Assembly (NCBI GenBank): GCA_028287035.1
Contig: JAQBQL010000073.1
Span: 1 to 64,000 of the forward strand
Direction of reading: 5' to 3'
From: Labilithrix sp.
Lineage (GTDB): Bacteria; Myxococcota; Polyangia; Polyangiales; Polyangiaceae
Length of the DNA stretch: 64,000 bases
In this document: positions 1 through 12,290 of the stretch, in pieces
How positions within the stretch are numbered: position 1 is the first letter of the stretch
How the letters are laid out: each line of letters starts with the position of its first letter
Notes under the pieces: model-generated
Databases searched by the model: none
The model's input: only the letters and a program-made list of their open reading frames with translations
Told to the model about the DNA's origin: nothing
Translations under genes and position numbers: made by a program

Positions 1-1549
<1,549 letters not shown>

Positions 1550-1591
1550 GGGGCAAAGGTTTACCCCGGATCGCCCCTGGCTACCAACCTC

Positions 1592-1609
1592 GCGCCTCGT
1601 TCGAGGCGC
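1592..1609 (-). terminator. hairpin between DUF2378-like gene and lon
   Basis: A perfect 8-bp inverted repeat (GCGCCTCG / CGAGGCGC) with a 2-base spacer lies 5 bases past the stop codon of the DUF2378-like gene. No T-run follows on the minus strand, so it may attenuate or stabilise RNA rather than terminate fully. Confidence 0.35.
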
Positions 1610-1614
1610 TCGAG

Positions 1615-2223
1615 CTACCAGGTCACGTCGAGGACGACGCGGCGCTCCGACTCGACCGTCACCTCGGCGCGGGGCGTCTCGTCGAACGTCTGCACGACGC
1701 CCTCGATGACGCCGAGGGTCACCTCCACGGAGCCGTGATGATTGTCGTCCGTGATGACGACGCGCCGGTCTCCGAGGCGCCGCGCGGTGAGCTGGGGCCC
1801 GTGGATCACCGCGCGGAACACGTCGGGATACCGGAGCAGCGCGCCTGCCGGGTCACGGAGCAGCGCGAAGGTGACGCGCCCCAGGGTCGACTCGGCGAAC
1901 ACCTCCACCTCGCCGCGTGCGAGGAGCCGGAAGGCCTCGCGCGTCGAGCCAGGAAAGCGGGCCGCCGCGACGCGCCCGAACAGGCGCAGGTAATCGCGGG
2001 TCGGGTAGTTCTCGAACGCGTGGTAGCGCCCGTGTTTCGCAGGCGCCTCGAGCGTCGGCAGCAGCTCCTCCCACTCGGCCCCGAGCGCCGCCACGTACCG
2101 CGTGAAGAACATGCCCCGCACGGTGAACGAGTCGGGTACGGCGCGGATGGTGCGTTCGAGGTCGACGTCGCCCAGCAGGGCAGCGTCGGCCGACGTCGCG
2201 TAGCGCTCGCTCACCGCGGCCAT
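1615..2223 (-). CDS. DUF2378/TIGR02265-like myxobacterial protein
   Basis: This is a 202-aa soluble protein without a signal peptide. The length and the pattern of alternating motifs ([27 protein letters not shown], then a region around [17 protein letters not shown] and a C-terminal [15 protein letters not shown]) resemble the Myxococcales-restricted TIGR02265/DUF2378 family, whose function is unknown. The assignment is from memory of the family pattern, not from a search. A TTG four codons upstream is an alternative start, but the ATG at 2223 is preferred. The gene sits between clpX and lon, with hairpins on both sides, so it is probably transcribed on its own. Confidence 0.7.
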   Translation of the reverse strand: MAAVSERYATSADAALLGDVDLERTIRAVPDSFTVRGMFFTRYVAALGAEWEELLPTLEAPAKHGRYHAFENYPTRDYLRLFGRVAAARFPGSTREAFRLLARGEVEVFAESTLGRVTFALLRDPAGALLRYPDVFRAVIHGPQLTARRLGDRRVVITDDNHHGSVEVTLGVIEGVVQTFDETPRAEVTVESERRVVLDVTW

Positions 2224-2243
2224 GCTCCCATACAAACGGCGAA

Positions 2244-2276
2244 GGCCGAGGCGCTCTCGTGAGAGAAGCCTCGGCC
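2244..2276 (-). terminator. probable terminator after clpX
   Basis: GGCCGAGGC at 2244-2252 pairs perfectly with GCCTCGGCC at 2268-2276, and an inner CTCTC/GAGAG stem extends the hairpin. On the minus strand it is followed by a moderately T-containing stretch (CTTCGCCGTTTGT). It lies 48 bases after the clpX stop. Confidence 0.5.
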
Positions 2277-2323
2277 TGTCGCGCGGGCGGTGCCGGAAGG
2301 CGTCGGAGGAGCGGAGGGCCCTC

Positions 2324-3580
<1,257 letters not shown>

Positions 3581-3701
3581 GAATTCCTCTTCCCTTTCGA
3601 AAAGCTTAGGCCCCTACCCGGACCGCCGCAAGCTTGTGTCGGTGCCTCGCGGCAACCGACCACACAGCCTCTACGGCGGTACGGCATGTCGAATTGAGGG
3701 C

Positions 3702-4430
3702 TTACTTCTCTTTGGTGCCGTCGCTGCGCTTCTTCGGCGGCAGCATGACATTGTCGATGAGACCGTACTCCTTCGCGGCGGCGGCGCTCAGGTAGAAGTC
3801 GCGGTCGATGTCCTTGTGGATCTGCTCCTTGGGCTTGCCCGAGGCGTTCGCGAGGATGTCCGTGAGCACGTCCTTGAGGTGACGGATCTCGCGGGCCTGG
3901 ATCTCGATGTCGGATGCCTGCCCACGGGCCCCGCCCATCGGCTGGTGAATCATGACGCGGGCGTTGGGCAGCGCGTTACGGCGCCCCTTGGTGCCGGCGG
4001 CGAGGAGGACGGCGGCCATCGAGGCGGCCATGCCGAGGCAGGTCGTCGACACGTCGCACCGGACGTACTGCATCGTGTCGTGGATCGCGAGACCGGACGA
4101 GACGACGCCGCCCGGGCTGTTGATGTAGACCATGATCTCCTTGTCCGGATCCTCGCTCTCGAGGAAGAGGAACTGGGCGATGATCACGTTGGCCAGCATG
4201 TCGTGGATCTCGTCGTAGAGAAACACGATGCGGTCCTTGAGGAGCCGGTCGAAGATGCTCCAGCCGCGCTCGCCGCGGTGGGTGGTCTCGACGACGTTCG
4301 GGATGAGCACGCCGCTCGCGCGGGTCTCGAAACCGCCAACGCTCGAGGAGATCTGGCTCAGGTAACCGGAGGCATTCGCGCTCTCCAGCACCGCCATCGC
4401 GTCTGCACGATTCTCGGGCCTCTTGAACAT
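3702..4430 (-). CDS. clpP: ATP-dependent Clp protease proteolytic subunit ClpP
   Basis: ClpP is the serine protease chamber of ClpXP. The catalytic triad is recognisable: Ser in LGMAASMAA, His in [10 protein letters not shown] and Asp in DIDRDFYLS. The E. coli GQAASMGA context has become GMAASMAA, a conservative change. At 242 aa it is longer than the usual ~200. The extra residues are mostly an N-terminal extension before the family start region ([19 protein letters not shown]) and a Lys-rich C-terminal tail. The start codon lies 2 bases after the tig stop, so the two genes are probably translationally coupled. Confidence 0.97.
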   Translation of the reverse strand: MFKRPENRADAMAVLESANASGYLSQISSSVGGFETRASGVLIPNVVETTHRGERGWSIFDRLLKDRIVFLYDEIHDMLANVIIAQFLFLESEDPDKEIMVYINSPGGVVSSGLAIHDTMQYVRCDVSTTCLGMAASMAAVLLAAGTKGRRNALPNARVMIHQPMGGARGQASDIEIQAREIRHLKDVLTDILANASGKPKEQIHKDIDRDFYLSAAAAKEYGLIDNVMLPPKKRSDGTKEK

Positions 4431-4432
4431 GC

Positions 4433-5836
4433 TCAGCCTTCCTTCTTCTCTTCGGATTCGGATGCGCGCTCGTCGTTCGATGCTGCCGCGGCGGTCGCGG
4501 GTTCGGCCGAGCCCTCCGGCGAGGGTGCGGCGACCGGCGCCGGCGGGTCGCCGTCCTTGATCTGCGACTTGCTCTCGATGAAATCGAGGATCTTGTCCTC
4601 GAGGATCATGCCGATGAGGATGTCGCGCTTCGACTTCTCACGATACTCGACGCGCAGCTTCGCGACGTTCTTCCCGGTCTCGGCGGCGAGCTCGACCAGG
4701 CCCTTCTCGATGTCCTCGTCCGTGACCTTGAACTCGTTCTTCCGCGCGATCGCGGCCATGAGGAGGCCGGCGCGGACCTTCTTCTCGGCGTCGGCGAGGA
4801 TCGCGCCGTGGAGCGCGTTGTACTGCTCCTGCGTGATGCGCTGGCCCATGCGGCGGGCGCTCTGCAGGACCTCCTGCTCCATGATGCGGCACTGCTGATC
4901 GACCAGCGAGGGCGGCACGTCGACGGTGTTCTCGGAGTTCAGCTTCTCGACGATCTGCTCGGCGACCGAGGTCTCGGAGCGGTCCTTGACCGCCTTCTCG
5001 AGCTTCGTGTGCACGTCCGCGCGGAGCGCGACCAGGGTCTCGAAGCCGAGATCCTTGGCGAGCTCGTCGTCGAGCGCGGGAAGGACGCGCTCCTTGAGGT
5101 CGGCGACCGTGATCGAGAAGGTGCCCTTCTTGCCGCGGAAGTCGTCACGCGGGTGCTCGGCCGGGAACGAGTGCTCGGCCGTGGCCTGCTCGCCGACGTT
5201 CTTGCCGAGGAGCGCCTCGTCGATCTCGGGGAGCGCCTGGCCCGACCCGAGCTCGATCTGCACGCCCTGGCCGCCGCCGTCCTTGATCTCCTTGCCCTCG
5301 ACCGAGAGCGTGAAGTCGATCGTGAGGACGTCGCCCTTCGCCGCCGGACGCGCCGGCTCCGGAGCCTTGAGGGCGGCGTGGCGCTGACGGAGGCCCTCGA
5401 GCTGCTCCTCGACGGCGGCGTCCGCGACCTCGACCTTCGGACGATAGAGCTCGAAGCCCTCGAACTTCACGTCCGCGATCTCGGGCTGCACCTCGAAGCG
5501 CGCCGTGAAGGAGAAGGGCTGCTTCGGGTCGATGTTCTTCGCCTCGACCTGCGGCTGGCTCACCGGCGTGATGTTCTTCTCGTTCAGCGCCTTCGGCAGC
5601 GTGTCGTTGACGAGCTGGTTCGCGACGTCGTTGACGACCTGCGGATTGTAGAGGCGCGTGAGGACGTCGCGCGGAGCCTTGCCGGGACGGAAGCCCTTCA
5701 CGAAGGCCTTCTTGCCGAGGTTCACGTAGGCCTTGTCGACCTCCGCCTTCACGAGGTCCGCGGGGATCTCGATGGACAGCTCCATTTCGACGGGAGAGAT
5801 GCGCTTCTCGCTAACTAGCATTGGGGGGAGCGACAT
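4433..5836 (-). CDS. tig: trigger factor
   Basis: Trigger factor is a ribosome-bound chaperone and peptidyl-prolyl isomerase acting on nascent chains. The ribosome-binding signature (GFRPGKAP) lies in the N-terminal domain, followed by an FKBP-like domain ([15 protein letters not shown]) and a helical C-terminal chaperone domain. After the last helix comes an unusual tail of about 40 residues rich in Ala, Pro, Ser and Glu, probably disordered. The chosen ATG at 5836 has AGGGAAAG just upstream. The later ATG at 5821 lacks a ribosome site. The gene is first in the tig-clpP-clpX block. Confidence 0.96.
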   Translation of the reverse strand: MSLPPMLVSEKRISPVEMELSIEIPADLVKAEVDKAYVNLGKKAFVKGFRPGKAPRDVLTRLYNPQVVNDVANQLVNDTLPKALNEKNITPVSQPQVEAKNIDPKQPFSFTARFEVQPEIADVKFEGFELYRPKVEVADAAVEEQLEGLRQRHAALKAPEPARPAAKGDVLTIDFTLSVEGKEIKDGGGQGVQIELGSGQALPEIDEALLGKNVGEQATAEHSFPAEHPRDDFRGKKGTFSITVADLKERVLPALDDELAKDLGFETLVALRADVHTKLEKAVKDRSETSVAEQIVEKLNSENTVDVPPSLVDQQCRIMEQEVLQSARRMGQRITQEQYNALHGAILADAEKKVRAGLLMAAIARKNEFKVTDEDIEKGLVELAAETGKNVAKLRVEYREKSKRDILIGMILEDKILDFIESKSQIKDGDPPAPVAAPSPEGSAEPATAAAASNDERASESEEKKEG

Positions 5837-5946
5837 TACTTTCCCTGAGAGGAGGGTCAAGTGCGCCGACGGGGGCAAGCGCGCGAAATGCGTTCGTCAT
5901 CACCGTGACGGTCAGTGTTCGGCACGGCCGGTGCTGGAGGAGACGC

Positions 5947-6468
5947 ATGCTCCGGCAACCGCGTCACGCGCGCCTCGTGGCCCTTCCGCTTCCTTCCGTC
6001 GCCCCGGCCACCACCCCCGAGGCGTGGGCGGCGCTCGACGCGGAGCTCGGGCGCCATCTCCGCGCGCGTGCGTCCCACCGGGCGTCGCGAGCGAGCACCG
6101 AGTCGTCGGCGCTCGACGGCATGGTGATGGCGCTCCGGCGGGTGCGCGTGACGCTGGAGACCATGACCTCGCTCGTGAGCGATGACCCGGATCCGGCCGC
6201 CGCGACTCTGGTTTCCCGCGCGTACCGATGGTCGATCCGCGTCGCTCGCGAGCTCGAGGTGATCGAGGACCTCGAGCTCGACGCCCTGCGCGAGTGGACG
6301 CGGTTCGAGTCGTTCGCCCCGTTCGCGCGCGCGTTCTACGACAGCGCCCTCGCCGGTCCGTTCGGTACCGCGCCGCGCAGCGCCGACGTCCTGCGGCTCC
6401 GCCGCGACATCGACGGCGTCATGGCGCCCATCCGGATCGCCGTCATGTCCTCGGCGGTCGCCGCGTGA
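5947..6468 (+). CDS. hypothetical protein, divergent from tig
   Basis: This is a 173-aa protein that I do not recognise. The ATG at 5947 has a strong CTGGAGGAG ribosome site, which decides the start over the longer open frame. The sequence looks helical and soluble, with Arg/Ala/Glu-rich segments (DGMVMALRRVRVTLETM, RWSIRVARELEVIEDLEL), and has no signal peptide or membrane segment. It is transcribed away from tig across a 110-bp gap and ends just before a terminator hairpin that serves the next gene on the other strand. Confidence 0.65.
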   Translation: MLRQPRHARLVALPLPSVAPATTPEAWAALDAELGRHLRARASHRASRASTESSALDGMVMALRRVRVTLETMTSLVSDDPDPAAATLVSRAYRWSIRVARELEVIEDLELDALREWTRFESFAPFARAFYDSALAGPFGTAPRSADVLRLRRDIDGVMAPIRIAVMSSAVAA

Positions 6469-6503
6469 CCGTCAGGGATCCGTCGACCCCCGAATGAAAA
6501 GAA

Positions 6504-6531
6504 CCCCCGGAGGAGAGGCGTCCTCCGGGGG
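6504..6531 (-). terminator. Rho-independent terminator of the small acidic gene
   Basis: A perfect 11-bp stem (CCCCCGGAGGA at 6504-6514 with TCCTCCGGGGG at 6521-6531) has a 6-base loop. On the minus strand it is followed by TTCTTTTC, so it terminates transcription of the 6572-6757 gene. The hairpin could also stop plus-strand transcription from the hypothetical gene. Confidence 0.8.
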
Positions 6532-6571
6532 CGGTACTGCCGTCACGGTCCCCGGGAAAGGGACAAGTCAA

Positions 6572-6757
6572 TCAATCGTCGTCGTCGTCATCGGGGTCGG
6601 CGTACTCGTCGACGGTGTCGTCGAAGAGGAGGTCCGACCGGCCCTCGAAGGCCGTGTCCTGCATCAAGTCATCGAGAGAGAAGCCATATTTCATGTCCGG
6701 GCGGATCGTCTCTCGCTCGAACTCCGCCATGCTCCGGAAACTCTTCGGCACGCCCAT
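6572..6757 (-). CDS. small acidic protein of 61 residues
   Basis: A 61-aa product with a basic-hydrophobic N-terminal half (MGVPKSFRSMAEFERETIRP) and a very acidic end finishing in six aspartates. A strong GGGAGG ribosome site lies 7 bases before the ATG and a perfect terminator lies 40 bases after the stop. Together these make a complete small transcription unit and argue strongly that the gene is real. I do not know its function. The segment FRSMAEFERETIRP followed by GFSLDDL looks like a conserved core with a variable acidic tail, which would suit a small protein-binding adaptor, but that is only inference. Confidence 0.75.
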   Translation of the reverse strand: MGVPKSFRSMAEFERETIRPDMKYGFSLDDLMQDTAFEGRSDLLFDDTVDEYADPDDDDDD

Positions 6758-7088
6758 CTCAAACCTCCCGGGTCATCACAAGGAAGAAACTGAAACCTTC
6801 GAGCGCCGGTCCTCGAGACGGATGACCGTCGCGGGGCTTCCGGCCTGGAGAGGGCGAGAGCGGAAGAACGACGCGGCGAGGATCCGATCCGCGCTCGTGT
6901 CTTCGTTCGTGCTCGGGGCGCAGAGCGCCTGTGCCAACGCGTCCTTCATTGCGTCGCTCCTCTCGTGAATCGTTCGGCGACCGCGTCCCGGCTGCGCCGT
7001 GACTACGTTTGCCTACATCTGGTCACACCATACGCTCCTGGTGTGCAGCGTCAAAAAAGCGCCTCCGTTTTCCATCGACGGGCTAGAG
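6758..7088. other. intergenic region before parA
   Basis: This 331-bp region holds no convincing gene. It must contain divergent promoters for the small acidic gene and for parAB. A weak plus-strand candidate is TTGCCT at 7009-7014 and TACGCT at 7031-7036 with a 16-base spacer, in locally AT-richer DNA. No parS palindrome, DnaA-box cluster or tRNA was seen. Confidence 0.4.
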
Positions 7089-7916
7089 ATGGTGCGACTG
7101 ATGGCACCGTCGAACCGCGGGCGCGTTGTGTGCGTCGTCAACCAGAAGGGCGGCGTAGGCAAGACCACGACGGCCGTGAACCTCGCCGCGAGCGTCGCCG
7201 CCGCGGAGCGACGCACGCTCCTCATCGACATGGACCCGCAGGGGAACGCGAGCTCCGGATGTGGCGTGCGCCCGGGGACCCGTGAGCGGACGATCTACGA
7301 CGTCCTGATCGGCGCGGTCACGATGGCGGACATCCTCGTCGAGACCGACGTCCCCCGCCTCGAGGTGGCCCCGGCGACCCAGGATCTCGTCGCCGTGGAG
7401 CTCGAGCTCGTCGACGACACGCGCCGCGCGCTCAAGCTGCGCGACGCGATCGCGCCCCTCCTCACGAGGTTCGACTACGTCTTCATCGACTGCCCGCCGT
7501 CGCTCGGCCTGCTCACGGTGAACGCGCTGGCCGCGGCCGACACCGTGCTCGTGCCCCTGCAGTGCGAGTACTACGCGCTCGAGGGGCTCACGCATCTCAT
7601 GGCCACCATCGACCGCGTCAAGAACGGCATGAACCCCGGCCTCGAGGTCGAGGGGGTGGTGCTCACCATGTTCGATCCGCGGAACAACCTCGCGCACCAG
7701 GTCGCCGAGGAGGTGAAGAAGCACTTCTTCGTCTTCGACAGCGTCATCCCGCGCAACGTGCGGCTGTCCGAGGCGCCCTCGCACGGGAAGCCGATCATCC
7801 TCTACGACGTGTCGTCCAAGGGCTCGCAGGGGTACCTCGCCCTCGCCCGCGAGCTCGTGCTCCGGCACGGCGGGCCGAAGCCGAAGCCGAAGAAGGTCGT
7901 CGGAGTGCGCGCATGA
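7089..7916 (+). CDS. parA: chromosome partitioning ATPase ParA
   Basis: ParA is a Walker-type ATPase that binds the nucleoid and moves ParB-parS complexes. The deviant Walker A motif KGGVGKTT is at residues 20-27, with VVCVVNQ just before it. A further motif DMDPQGNAS and the Walker B-like VFIDCPPSLG are in place. The C-terminus is basic. The 275-aa length from the ATG at 7089 is normal for chromosomal ParA/Soj. An ATG at 7101 is also possible. The stop codon overlaps the parB start by 4 bases (ATGA), showing translational coupling. Confidence 0.95.
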   Translation: MVRLMAPSNRGRVVCVVNQKGGVGKTTTAVNLAASVAAAERRTLLIDMDPQGNASSGCGVRPGTRERTIYDVLIGAVTMADILVETDVPRLEVAPATQDLVAVELELVDDTRRALKLRDAIAPLLTRFDYVFIDCPPSLGLLTVNALAAADTVLVPLQCEYYALEGLTHLMATIDRVKNGMNPGLEVEGVVLTMFDPRNNLAHQVAEEVKKHFFVFDSVIPRNVRLSEAPSHGKPIILYDVSSKGSQGYLALARELVLRHGGPKPKPKKVVGVRA

Positions 7917-8818
7917 CCGCCCCGCCCGCGGACAAGCGGCGCGCCCTCGGCCGCGGCCTCGACGCGCTCCTTCCGGCGGCGCGCGACAAGACGCCCGCCG
8001 CGTACGGCGACAAGAGCGTCTTCCAGTGCGCGCTCGACAAGCTCGTCCCGATGAAGGGGCAGCCGCGCCAGTTCTTCGCGAAGGACAAGATCGAGGAGCT
8101 CGCCGCGTCGATCAAGGAGCACGGCCTCCTCGAGCCGATCGTCGTGCGCCGCGTCGCCGGGCAGGACAAGTTCGAGATCATCGCCGGTGAGCGTCGGTGG
8201 CGCGCCTCGCAGAAGGCCGGGCTCCGCGAGGTGCTCGTCGTCGTCAAGGACGTCACGCCGAAGAGCGCGTTCGAGCTCGCCCTCATCGAGAACGTCCAGC
8301 GCGAGGACCTGAACCCCGTCGAGCTCGCCGAGGCGCTCGACCGGCTCGTGAAGGAGCACCACTACACGCAGGAGACGCTCGCCGAGCGGCTCGGCAAGGA
8401 TCGCACGACGATCTCGAACTCGCTCCGGCTCCTCAAGCTCCCGGCCAGCGTGCGCTCGCGCGTCATCTCCGGCGAGCTCAGCGAGGGGCACGCGCGGGCG
8501 CTGCTCGGCGCCCCTGATCCGTCGAAGATCGAGGACATGGCCGACAAGGTCGTGCGCGGCCGGCTCAGCGTGCGCGCCGCGGAGGCGCTCGTGCGCGGCG
8601 CGAAGGCGAAGGCGAGCCCGGGCGGCAAGGGAAAGGCCGCCGCCGGCAAGGACGGCAGCAAGAGCGCTTCGCACCGGGACCTCGAGCTGCGGCTGACGCG
8701 CGCCGCGGGCACCAAGGTCCTCGTGAAGGACAACGGCAACAAGGGCGACGTCGTGATCCCGTACGAGGACCTCGATCACCTCGATCGCATCCTCGCGCGC
8801 GTGTTCAAGATGGGGTGA
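7913..8818 (+). CDS. parB: chromosome partitioning protein ParB
   Basis: ParB is a parS-binding CTPase clamp that partners ParA. The N-terminal ParA-stimulating segment ([13 protein letters not shown]) is followed by the CTP-binding domain with GERRWRA at residues 92-98 and IENVQREDL, then the helix-turn-helix around [18 protein letters not shown] Lys/Gly/Ala-rich linker near residues 225-250 leads to the C-terminal dimerisation domain. At 301 aa it is typical in length. The start overlaps the parA stop. Confidence 0.95.
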   Translation: MTAPPADKRRALGRGLDALLPAARDKTPAAYGDKSVFQCALDKLVPMKGQPRQFFAKDKIEELAASIKEHGLLEPIVVRRVAGQDKFEIIAGERRWRASQKAGLREVLVVVKDVTPKSAFELALIENVQREDLNPVELAEALDRLVKEHHYTQETLAERLGKDRTTISNSLRLLKLPASVRSRVISGELSEGHARALLGAPDPSKIEDMADKVVRGRLSVRAAEALVRGAKAKASPGGKGKAAAGKDGSKSASHRDLELRLTRAAGTKVLVKDNGNKGDVVIPYEDLDHLDRILARVFKMG

Positions 8819-8822
8819 ACGG

Positions 8823-9752
8823 ATGACCGCGAAGATCCTGGATGGAAAGAAGCTCGCCGAGACCGTGCGGGCCGAGGTGCGCGAGGGCGTGGCGGCGTTC
8901 ACGGCGGAGCACGGGCGGCCGCCGGGGCTCCAGGTGATCCTCGTCGGCGAGGACCCGGCGAGCCAGATCTACACGCGCAACAAGGAGAAGGCGGCGGAGG
9001 AGGTCGGCATCCGCGGCAAGCTCCACGTGCTTCCGGCGGGCACCAGCGAGCGCGAGCTCATGGAGCTGCTCAACCGCCTCAACATGGACGAGGAGGTCGA
9101 CGGCATCCTCGTGCAGCTCCCCCTCCCCAAGCAGATCCGGGAGCAGAAGGTGCTCGATGCCGTGCACCCCCACAAGGACGTCGACGGCTTCCATCCGGTG
9201 AACGCCGGCATGCTCGCGTCGGGGCGCCCGGCGCTCGTGCCCTGCACGCCCCGCGGATCGATGAAGCTCATCGCGCTCGCCGACGTGCCGCTCGAAGGCG
9301 CGCGGGCGGTCGTGGTCGGCCGCTCGAACATCGTCGGCAAGCCGATGGCGCAGCTGCTGCTCGCCGCGAACGCCACGGTGACGATGGCGCACTCGCGCAC
9401 GACGGATCTCCCGGCGGTGTGCCGCGAGGCGGACGTGCTCGTCGTCGCGGTCGGCAAGGCGGAGCTCGTGCGCGGCGACTGGGTCAAGCCGGGCGCCACC
9501 GTCATCGACGTGGGCATGAACCGGCTCACCCTCCCCGTGAGCAACGTCGGCGAGACGCAGCGCACGAGGCTCGCGGGCGACGTCGCCTACGACGAGGTCA
9601 AGCAGGTCGCGGGGGCCATCACGCCGGTGCCCGGCGGCGTAGGGCCGATGACCATCGCGTGCTTGCTCGAGAACACGCTCATCGCGGCGCAGGCGCGGAT
9701 GGCCGGCCACAACGCGGCGCCTCCCACGCGCCGCGCTCCTTCGCTTCTGTAG
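8823..9752 (+). CDS. folD: bifunctional methylenetetrahydrofolate dehydrogenase/cyclohydrolase
   Basis: FolD interconverts 5,10-methylene- and 10-formyl-tetrahydrofolate using NADP in the cytosolic one-carbon pathway. Catalytic Tyr50 and Lys54 ([11 protein letters not shown]), the QLPLP motif, the cofactor loop GRSNIVGKP and the C-terminal [12 protein letters not shown] signature are all present. At 309 aa the length is normal. It starts 4 bases after parB and is probably co-transcribed with parAB. The functional link is not obvious. A convergent helicase gene begins downstream on the other strand. Confidence 0.97.
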   Translation: MTAKILDGKKLAETVRAEVREGVAAFTAEHGRPPGLQVILVGEDPASQIYTRNKEKAAEEVGIRGKLHVLPAGTSERELMELLNRLNMDEEVDGILVQLPLPKQIREQKVLDAVHPHKDVDGFHPVNAGMLASGRPALVPCTPRGSMKLIALADVPLEGARAVVVGRSNIVGKPMAQLLLAANATVTMAHSRTTDLPAVCREADVLVVAVGKAELVRGDWVKPGATVIDVGMNRLTLPVSNVGETQRTRLAGDVAYDEVKQVAGAITPVPGGVGPMTIACLLENTLIAAQARMAGHNAAPPTRRAPSLL

Positions 9753-9757
9753 CGCAA

Positions 9758-9773
9758 GGCCCCTCGCGGGGCC
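9758..9773. terminator. small convergent hairpin after folD
   Basis: GGCCCC-TCGC-GGGGCC forms a 6-bp stem in the 27-bp gap between convergent folD and the HelD-like gene. There is no T-run, so it is only a candidate for bidirectional termination. Confidence 0.35.
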
Positions 9774-9779
9774 GCGTCG

Positions 9780-12260
9780 TCAGCCGGGGTCCGGCGTCTC
9801 CTGGAGGGCGTCGACGACGAGCCTGGACGGCGTCTCGCTGGCGATGCACCACAGCTGGTGCGCGGCGCGGGTGGCGCCGACGTACAGCGCATGGCGCGCC
9901 TGCGAGGTCTCGCTGTAGCTCGAGGCGGTGGTCTCCAGCAGGATGACCTCGTCGAACTCGAGGCCCTTGGTCTGGCGCACGTCGGTCACGTCGAAGCCGC
10001 GCTCCCACGTGAAGTCCTGCCGGCGAACGCGGCGCACGTTCGGCACCTCGGCGCGCATGAGGCCCTCGTAGTAGACCTCCGCCTGCTGGGGGAACCGCGA
10101 GAGGAGCGCGACGTTCGCGTCCGGCTCGGAGATCGACAGCTCGCGCAGCGCGTCGGCGAGGAACGCCACCGCTTCGCCGGCCGAGGCGAACGAGAAGAGC
10201 TCCACGGGCGGGCCGTGGCGCGTCGCGATGGGCTCCGCCTCGTGCGCGAGCGGACCGAGGACGCCGCGCGCGAAGCTCGTGATCTCGGCGGTCGAGCGGT
10301 AGCTGACCTGGAGCGGCTCGATGACGCCCGCGCCGCCCGCGACGCCGACCTCCTTGAGGGTCGCGTCCCAGTCGAACTCGAGCGCGCTGTCGTCGTCCTC
10401 GCGCATCCGCTGCGCCATGTCGCCGGCCAGCGTGACCGACAGCTGCGTCGGGTCGGCGCGTCCGTCCTCCTTGAGGCCGGCCGCGACGTCGAGCATCACC
10501 TTCAGCTCGATGGGGCTCGCGTCCTGCACCTCGTCGATGAAGAGGTGCGCCAGCGTGAGCGCGCCCCCCTCGACGTCGACCAGCGGCCCGCGCATCACCT
10601 GCCAGAGGCGCATCAGCAGGGCGTGGTCCTCGATGTCGAGCGACGGGCTCTCGCCGTCGCGGTCCTGCTCGACGCGGATGCGCGCCTGGCGGACGCACCA
10701 CTCGTGGACCTGATCGAGCTGCCCCTTACCGAAGTGCTCACCGAAGAACTCGTCGAGACGGATGCGGCTCGTCGTGAGCTCGTCCCACGCCCCCAGCACG
10801 GCGCGCGCCTCGTTGCGCAGCTCCTGGCCGAGCGACTCGACGGCGCTGCGCGTGATCTCGGGGATGCCCTGCGCCGGCGCGACGCCCGGCAGGTCCTTCT
10901 TGCCGCTGATCCACTGGGCGAGCTGCGTCACGCGGCGATCGGGGACGCCGTGCGTGCCCTGCCATGCGGCGATCACGCGCTTGCTGTCGGGCCACCGGCC
11001 GGTGCCCATGACCGCCTCGACCTTGCTGTCGAGGCGCTTGTTCACGTCACGCGCCACCGACTCGATGGCGTGGAGCATCGCGGGGTGGTTCTTCACGCGC
11101 GAGACGAGCGGGGGCGTCTCGTCGCTGATCGCGCTCGGGATGCGCGGGAAGAGATCGTGCACGACGCGCACGCTCCAGCGCGCGAACGTCATGACGGGCA
11201 CGCCCTCGACGCCGAGGCCGGGCAGGACGCGGCTCGTGTAGTGGATGAGCGCCTCGTTGGGGACGATGACGAGCATCTTCTGCGGGCGGAACTTGCTCGG
11301 GTTCGACGCGTGGAGGTACGCGACGCGGTGGAGGCCGACCGTGGTCTTGCCGCTGCCGGCGCTGCCCTGGATGGCGAGCAGGCCGAGCCCGGGCTTCGTG
11401 ATGAGATCGTACTGCGCCTTGTCGAGCATCGCGGCGATCGACGGGAGCAGCCGGTCGGCGCTCGTCGTGTTGCCGCGGAGCGACGGAACGGGGGCCGCGC
11501 CCTCGCCCTTGCCGGGCAGCCGGAGCCGCGCCTGGAGCGCCTCGCCGCGGCGCCACCGCCCGTCGGCCTCGCGCACGAACGTGCCTTGCGGCGCGGTCAC
11601 CTTGCGGAGCTGGCCGTCGACGATCGCGACGGTGCGCCGGGCGACGACCTCGCCCTCGACGGGCTGGTCGCCGAGCGTCTCCTCGTAGGGATCGCTCTCC
11701 CGGTACCGGTAGAAGATCCGGCTGACCGGCGCGTTCCGCCAGTCGACGATGCGGACGCCCGCGCCGGCGTCCAGGTACTGCTTGCCGCCGATGAGCACGT
11801 CACGCCGGCGGCGCTTCTCGCCGAGACCGCCGCGCTGCTGGAACGTCTCCTCGAGGCGCAGATGCGCGAAGTAGGGGCTCCGCCGATCGATCGAGCCGAT
11901 GGTGCTCTTGCCGCGATGGGCGCGCACCGCGCCGAGCGTGTGCATCTGCTCGAGGTACGCGGGCAGGTCCTCGGGCTTGGCGCTCGCCGCGAGCTCACGG
12001 AGCTCGAGCAGCTTGCGGTCGTCCTCGGCGAGCGACTCCGCGAGGGTCGGGCCGGCGGGGCGCGCGTTGTCGCTCGCGCCGGAGCCGCCGAGCGCCGGGT
12101 CGGGGCCGAGCGCCTTGAACACCGTGGCGAGCAGCTTCAGCTCCTCGCGCACGACGCGCGTCCCCTCCTCGTCGCTTTCGAGGCCGGGAACCGGATAGTC
12201 TTCGTGCGGGCTGGTGGACGAGGTCACGGGGGCGCTCAAGGGGACCGGGGGACATAGCAC
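9780..12260 (-). CDS. HelD-like superfamily 1 (UvrD/Rep-type) ATPase
   Basis: An 826-aa superfamily-1 helicase-like protein of the HelD group. In Gram-positive bacteria these proteins clear stalled RNA polymerase. The N-terminal half holds a charged region and the segment RRSPYFAHLRL ... RIVDWRNAPVSR, typical of this group. Walker A GSAGSGKTTVGLHRVAYL is near residue 300. Later motifs include FIDEVQDAS (DExx box, motif II), LAGDMAQRM (motif III), VSYRSTAEI (motif IV) and VRQTKGLEFDEVIL (motif V/VI region). The ATG at 12260 has GGAGGTGA upstream. Whether it acts on RNA polymerase or DNA cannot be told from sequence. Confidence 0.88.
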   Translation of the reverse strand: MLCPPVPLSAPVTSSTSPHEDYPVPGLESDEEGTRVVREELKLLATVFKALGPDPALGGSGASDNARPAGPTLAESLAEDDRKLLELRELAASAKPEDLPAYLEQMHTLGAVRAHRGKSTIGSIDRRSPYFAHLRLEETFQQRGGLGEKRRRRDVLIGGKQYLDAGAGVRIVDWRNAPVSRIFYRYRESDPYEETLGDQPVEGEVVARRTVAIVDGQLRKVTAPQGTFVREADGRWRRGEALQARLRLPGKGEGAAPVPSLRGNTTSADRLLPSIAAMLDKAQYDLITKPGLGLLAIQGSAGSGKTTVGLHRVAYLHASNPSKFRPQKMLVIVPNEALIHYTSRVLPGLGVEGVPVMTFARWSVRVVHDLFPRIPSAISDETPPLVSRVKNHPAMLHAIESVARDVNKRLDSKVEAVMGTGRWPDSKRVIAAWQGTHGVPDRRVTQLAQWISGKKDLPGVAPAQGIPEITRSAVESLGQELRNEARAVLGAWDELTTSRIRLDEFFGEHFGKGQLDQVHEWCVRQARIRVEQDRDGESPSLDIEDHALLMRLWQVMRGPLVDVEGGALTLAHLFIDEVQDASPIELKVMLDVAAGLKEDGRADPTQLSVTLAGDMAQRMREDDDSALEFDWDATLKEVGVAGGAGVIEPLQVSYRSTAEITSFARGVLGPLAHEAEPIATRHGPPVELFSFASAGEAVAFLADALRELSISEPDANVALLSRFPQQAEVYYEGLMRAEVPNVRRVRRQDFTWERGFDVTDVRQTKGLEFDEVILLETTASSYSETSQARHALYVGATRAAHQLWCIASETPSRLVVDALQETPDPG

Positions 12261-12290
12261 CCTTTCACCTCCGAATCAGCCCCCAGCTCG

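Noticed and set aside
6758..7088. replication origin next to parA
   Set aside because: No DnaA-box cluster and no AT-rich unwinding region visible, and no dnaA/dnaN or rsmG/mnmG genes nearby.
9858..12257. 799-aa plus-strand open frame opposite the HelD-like gene
   Set aside because: Arg/Asp/Leu/Val-rich shadow with no domain. The minus-strand protein carries all helicase motifs.
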